A stretch of 64,000 nucleotides of DNA from Boswellia sacra (taxonomy: Eukaryota > Streptophyta > Magnoliopsida > Sapindales > Burseraceae): assembly GCA_013180625.2 (NCBI GenBank), contig SNVD02013850.1, forward strand, positions 22,611 through 86,610, written 5' to 3'. Positions 59,467 to 64,000 of the stretch are shown one piece after another. The notes under the pieces were generated by a model. It was not told the DNA's origin and ran no database searches. It saw nothing but the letters and a program-made list of their open reading frames with translations. Every line of letters begins with the position of its first letter. Position 1 is the stretch's first letter. A program made the position numbers and the translations under genes.

Positions 59467-61489
59467 GAAATTATTTTAGTGAAAGTACATATTTTTAGAG
59501 GTATTAACTTTTTGCTACTATTTATATGCTTCTTAAGAGTTAAAAGTGTATTTGACTGATACTCATCTCTTGTACGATATCAAAAGTCAATAATTTTGTA
59601 GAAGCAGTCATCTCACTTTTAAGAAAGAATTATATAAATTATATATTGATTGAAAGTATGAGACCTTTAATTAAAATCCATGTTTAATCCAACTAGCAAC
59701 GTGAATTTTGAGGATGAAACTTTTTATATAGGGGGTGGATGTAATGCTCATGGATTATGGAGCCATGTACTATAAATTGGCATACAATTGTTTAGGTCAA
59801 CTCATTTATCTGTGCACGATACAACCCATTTATTTGATCAAAAGATGAAATTGAGTTAAGAACATTTGGCTTTAGTAATTTTGCTGGTGCACATGGTTGC
59901 GGGGAGGAGGTTGCTTGCTTATGTGAAATGGGAGACAAGTGCAATCAATAACTTGTCTTTCATTGCTACGATTATTGGATATAAAATAGGCTTAATTTTA
60001 CTTGGCTGGGTGGTAAAACATACGAGAGGACTAGGCTGGAGTGAAATGGGATTGCAATACCTAGAGTTGTAAGGAAAAGGGAAGGGAGAGTCCCGAATTT
60101 AATTTGATAAGGAAAGGAGAGGGAGCAAGATTCTCTATTTGTTAACTCTAGAGTTTGCTTTCGAGTCTCCAGGTAGATCTATAGTGCAAATGTTCAATGT
60201 GTGTGTGTATATATATGTGTATCCTTTTGATATCTCAAGAATTATATACATTTTAATACCTCTTTTCTTAGTTAATTAGTTTATTTTCAAGTTAAATATG
60301 TTCTTTTTTTGTTTATTTTGTTTTAGTTTTAGTTTATTTGGTTGAAGAAAGCAAATGAAAGCAATTGGAGTAAATTCGAAACAAAAAAGTTTAAAATTTC
60401 GCCTCTGTTGATCAGTCAACTTCTCGAAATTAATTGTATCGATCTACAAAGAACTAGGTTATAAGCCATATACATTAGAAATCTTTGGATGTCTAGTTTT
60501 TGTAGAATTTTATGGTTTGTAAATCCAAGTTGTGTACTAAAAGTTATGGTCAAAAGAGTGAAGGTAGCACAGAGTAGAAAATTTGAAGAGTTGAAATAGA
60601 GCACACAAGGCAGAGACTTTGCACCCCTATGCAATTACTATGTGCCCCTACGCAACAACGACTTGAATTCACAATTTTTCCAATTTTGGAGTCCTAAAAC
60701 CCTACACCTATAAATAAGACTTCATAGGACATGTTTGGGAGTTCTAAGGGGGCCAAGGAGGCCTAGGCGGATGGCTAGGAGTAAGATTTCTTTATCTGCA
60801 AACTAGTTTTTTTTTTTCTTTTCTCCTTGTCTTTATGTTTAGAATTATGATTTATGTCTTGTGTAATTTAGATATGAACTAATTTTCTTTTCTAGGATTG
60901 GGATGTAGCTAAGTTTGATACTCTAATTATTTTTAATTCAATATATTGATATTTATTCAATCTTTGTTGAGTTAATTAATTATATGCTTAATGCTTGTAG
61001 GAGCTTGATCACCTTTTGCTTGATTTGAGGTATAAATTAGACTCAGAAGTTAATTTATATTAGTCCTTGATTGAATTTGTCATAAATTAGCATGAGATAG
61101 AGATATGATTGTAATTTGTACAATCGTGTGTAATTTCCTATACTTAATGGGTATTTATAGGCTGTGATGTGATTCTCCATATAAATATACATTATTGTTC
61201 TTGAGAAAGAATAACAAATACATTAGTGAAATTGGTTAGCAATAGATAAATAAATATTGATTTTATTGAATTGAAATATTAGAGTGGATAATTTAGGTGA
61301 AATCTAATATCCTAGATCTTTGTTAATTAGATTTTTATCAATTTAATTTAGTGTTTCTTATTTTTATTTAATTGTTCAAATTTTAGTTCAGTTATTTAGT
61401 TTATTTCAATTGCCATTTAATTTTCATTGTTCAAATAAAATTAGAGTTAGATATGATTTGGTAATACTTTACTCATCATTATATTACAT
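59467..61489. other. AT-rich region, possibly the leader of a decayed gypsy element
   Basis: No gene. Sequences around 60,610-60,780 (CCCCTATGCAATTAC, CCCCTACGCAAC, then a G-rich segment) look like LTR or leader sequence, but I cannot fix ends. Confidence 0.35.
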
Positions 61490-63230
61490 GTTATGATTCT
61501 ATGCACTTGCGGATTTTGCATAACAAGTTTTTACTGCCTTTACTAGGGATTATTTGTTTTTACTAATATCAAGTTAAATAACTCTATTTTACTTTAAATT
61601 GTTTTCTTTTTAGTTAATTTTCAGTTTTTGTTTTTGGTTGTTTTTGTATTGATTTTAGGTACTTAATTTTGAAATTTAGGAAGCTATAATAACCGGCCAT
61701 GGTAATTGACTTTGCAGTTGTAGATGAATTAATATATCAAGAAGAACTTGCAGCATTATCAACTCAAGTAGTAGCCTTATCAAGACAATTAGGGAATTTG
61801 AATGTGAATGTTGTGAGTTTTGTGGTCGGAATCATTGTAGTGTTGATTGCCAAGTTGGGAACCCCTTTGCAATCCTAACCACCTACCGAACATATTATAT
61901 GCCACACTTTCAAGGGCAGCAATACTATCATTACCAAACAGATATAATTCATCTTGGACAAATTATCCTAATTACTCATGGGGCAATGAGCAAATTTTTT
62001 TTTTAATTCTCCATATGTTTAGCCTAAAGAAGAGAAAAGTAGTTTGGAGGAAGCTCTTGCTAAACACGAGCCAATGTTTCTAAATTTTCAGCAAGCACTT
62101 CTCAATTCATGGCTGGAACAAAGATCATGCAGGAAAGCAAAGCAGCCTCCTTGAGAAATCTTAAAATGCAAGTGAGAGAATTAGAAAGTTTGATTTTAGC
62201 AAAGCCTCAGAAAGCATTGACAAGCAACGTCGAATCAAATTTTGAGGAGGAGGTGAAGGTGACCATATTGACAAATGAGTGGCAACTTGACTAGCCCCAT
62301 GAAATTTCCAAAAAAGCTGAGAACGACCACCATACATGCCCATTTGAGGAGAACATTGAGCAGCCACATCCAACAACATCACCGTCACCATATGTGCCAC
62401 CAATCCATTTTCCTTAATGTCTCAGAAGGAGCGATTTAAATGGGTAATTGTCTAAATTTCTTGATGTTTTTAAATAATTACATATTAACATTCCTTCCGT
62501 AGATTTGTTTAAACAAACAACAAGATTTGAGAGATTTATGAAAGAAACTTTATCCAACAAAAGGAAATTGGGAGAAGATGGAGTGATGATGCTAAGAGAA
62601 GAGTGTAGCATTATTTTGTGAAAGAAAATACCTCGGAGATTAAAAAATTTAAGGAGTTTTCCTTCTCACATTAAAACAACATTTTATAAATTTGATGCTA
62701 ACATTATTTTGATGGCATATTCTAGTTTTAAGAAACTTAATCTTAATGGAGCAACACCAACCACAATCTCTCTTCCATTAGGTTGTGACAATAAGCTAAA
62801 AAATGAAGATCTTGATACCAACACTTCAAGGGTGCAACCATTACTTCAAGAACAGCTTGAACTCAAGCTCAAACTACCAACTCTTGAAGCAAAATCATGT
62901 GAGGAGACTCATTTGGTCCCCAATGAAGCTGTATGTCTTTAAAATTTTGAAGAAGATTATAACTTCAACTCCTATTGTTGTTGCACTGGATTGAAATAGC
63001 TTTAGTTGGCATAAGCTTTGAGAGTGGATATGGGTTCTCAAAAGTTTCATCATCAGGAGTCCACTTTCAAATGCAAATTCAGGGAAGTCCTCTATGCTTC
63101 CTTTCTCTTTATTTCAAAAGTTTTTGTTATTTTAGGGTGTTTTGCTTTGGTTTGGATTCATAGAAGTGTTGATGTTGATGTTTTTAGTTTTTGTTTTGTT
63201 TTGGATTAGTTATGTGTTTATGTTTTTCTT
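61490..63230 (+). mobile_element. Decayed Ty3/gypsy gag-only remnant (TR-GAG/LARD-like)
   Basis: A leader-like AGTTTTTACTGCCTTTACTA motif (61,528-61,547) precedes broken gag sequence. Recognisable pieces include LKMQVRELESLILAKPQKAL (62,160-62,220), a PSVDLF..ERFMKETLSNKRKLGE-type stretch (62,500-62,575) and LMAYSSFKKLNL (62,708-62,743), the protease-proximal ILMP..FKKLGL region of this family. Many stops and shifts. No reverse transcriptase or integrase follows, and non-coding sequence resumes after about 63,200. Confidence 0.65.
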
Positions 63231-63235
63231 AAGTA

Positions 63236-63276
63236 ATATATATATATATATATATATAAAATATATATATATATAT

Positions 63277-63307
<31 letters not shown>

Positions 63308-63325
63308 GTATATGTATATATAGAG
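63236..63325. repeat. (TA)n microsatellite
   Basis: About 90 bp of almost pure TA with a few G and A interruptions, within the non-coding tail after the gypsy remnant. Confidence 0.9.
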
Positions 63326-64000
63326 GTTTGTTTTTATTTGGATTGTGATGGCCTATGATAGGATGATGATTGAATTGATGAATAACTCTTAGAAAAATGA
63401 TAAATGATGCATACAGATCTGTGTGCTTGGCTTATTTGTTGGTTTTTGTTTTACTTCTAATTCCTTGAACACTAATTGAGCACATAGCCATGACCATTGA
63501 GTTATTTATGTTGACACGTGAAGGAAGCTTATGTGATTTTAACGTTTTCATTAGAGCTCAATGGATTCTAGAACTTGCTTGATTGTTGCTTGAGGTGAAA
63601 TCATAGATAACACAACACTAAGGAAATGATTTAAGCCATTTTTGAATCATTTTAGCTTTTCAAACGGACCCATGATTTGAATTGATCCCTAGTTGTCCCC
63701 TTTCAGCCTATTTTAGCATTTTTCTTTGTTAACTTATAAAATTTATCCTACCTTATTGTTCTATCTAAACAGTGTCCCTTACTCATAAGCATGCAAATCA
63801 TTCAAGATTATATTTTGAACTATGTTATGGTTTTGGGAATTTAAGGGAGGTTGGGTGGTGTTTTCAAAGATTGAAAAGTGAGTTTTATGGGATATATGAG
63901 TGATTTTGTTGTTCTTTCTTTTCTTAAAAAGAAATAAAAAAATGATAAGTTTGATTTCGTAGCCTTCTTAACTTGAGCAATTAAGCCCTAAGGGATGTCT
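63326..64000. other. Probable gypsy 3' non-coding region
   Basis: No gene. T-rich, with text resembling the long non-coding tail of gypsy elements. It runs to the window edge, so the 3' LTR, if any, lies outside. Confidence 0.35.

Noticed and set aside
63142..63348. Open frame through the TA repeat
   Set aside because: The frame is sustained by the TA microsatellite (Ile/Tyr alternation) and has no family features.

Overview
This is a stretch of plant nuclear DNA from a eudicot. The genes have many introns with GT..AG borders, and the DNA between them is AT-rich and packed with nested transposons. An endogenous petuvirus-like pararetrovirus would fit a woody host such as Citrus, but the genus is inference; only 'eudicot' is well supported.

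The left half (about 0.5-27.3 kb) is gene-bearing. In order it holds ECR1 (catalytic subunit of the NEDD8/RUB E1, minus strand), a trichome-birefringence-like O-acetyltransferase (TBL11-type, minus), a 61-residue OEP7-like chloroplast outer-envelope protein (minus), the ATP-dependent NAD(P)HX dehydratase NAXD (plus) and the aluminium-induced YGL/LRDR protein AILP1 (minus). All multi-exon models were built by hand; each keeps its frame through every junction and ends at a family-typical length (449, 451, 378 and 236 residues). Further right come NIP7;1-type aquaporin (38.06-39.51 kb, minus, 294 residues) and a decayed EDGP-like aspartic-protease-fold gene (43.8-44.8 kb, minus). From memory of Arabidopsis locus numbers, this order parallels At5g19180-At5g19100, with NIP7;1 matching the duplicated block near At3g06080-At3g06100. 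The genes look like ancestral neighbours; they do not form one pathway.

The right half (27.3-64 kb) is mostly mobile DNA. From left to right it contains a Mutator-like element with about 190-bp inverted ends and a 10-bp target duplication (31.8-33.2 kb). Next is a solo LTR carrying a TATA box and a dense run of heat-shock-element-like GAA/TTC modules, itself hit by a small MITE (36.2-37.1 kb). A non-autonomous hAT element built around an array of palindromes follows (41.3-42.3 kb). A second Mutator-like element abuts the broken EDGP-like gene (42.6-43.8 kb).

A nearly complete but dead endogenous pararetrovirus spans 45.2-54.0 kb. It is interrupted by two hAT elements and carries a 490-bp tandem duplication of its RNase H region. 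A Tnt1-like Copia element on the minus strand follows (54.3-59.5 kb), with 455-bp LTRs and a TTAAT target duplication. The last part is a decayed gag-only Ty3/gypsy remnant (61.5-63.2 kb, perhaps to the window end). Another hAT element sits between ECR1 and TBL11 (6.9-7.4 kb), and an hAT-like MITE family has a copy in an ECR1 intron. No tRNA, rRNA or CRISPR array was seen.
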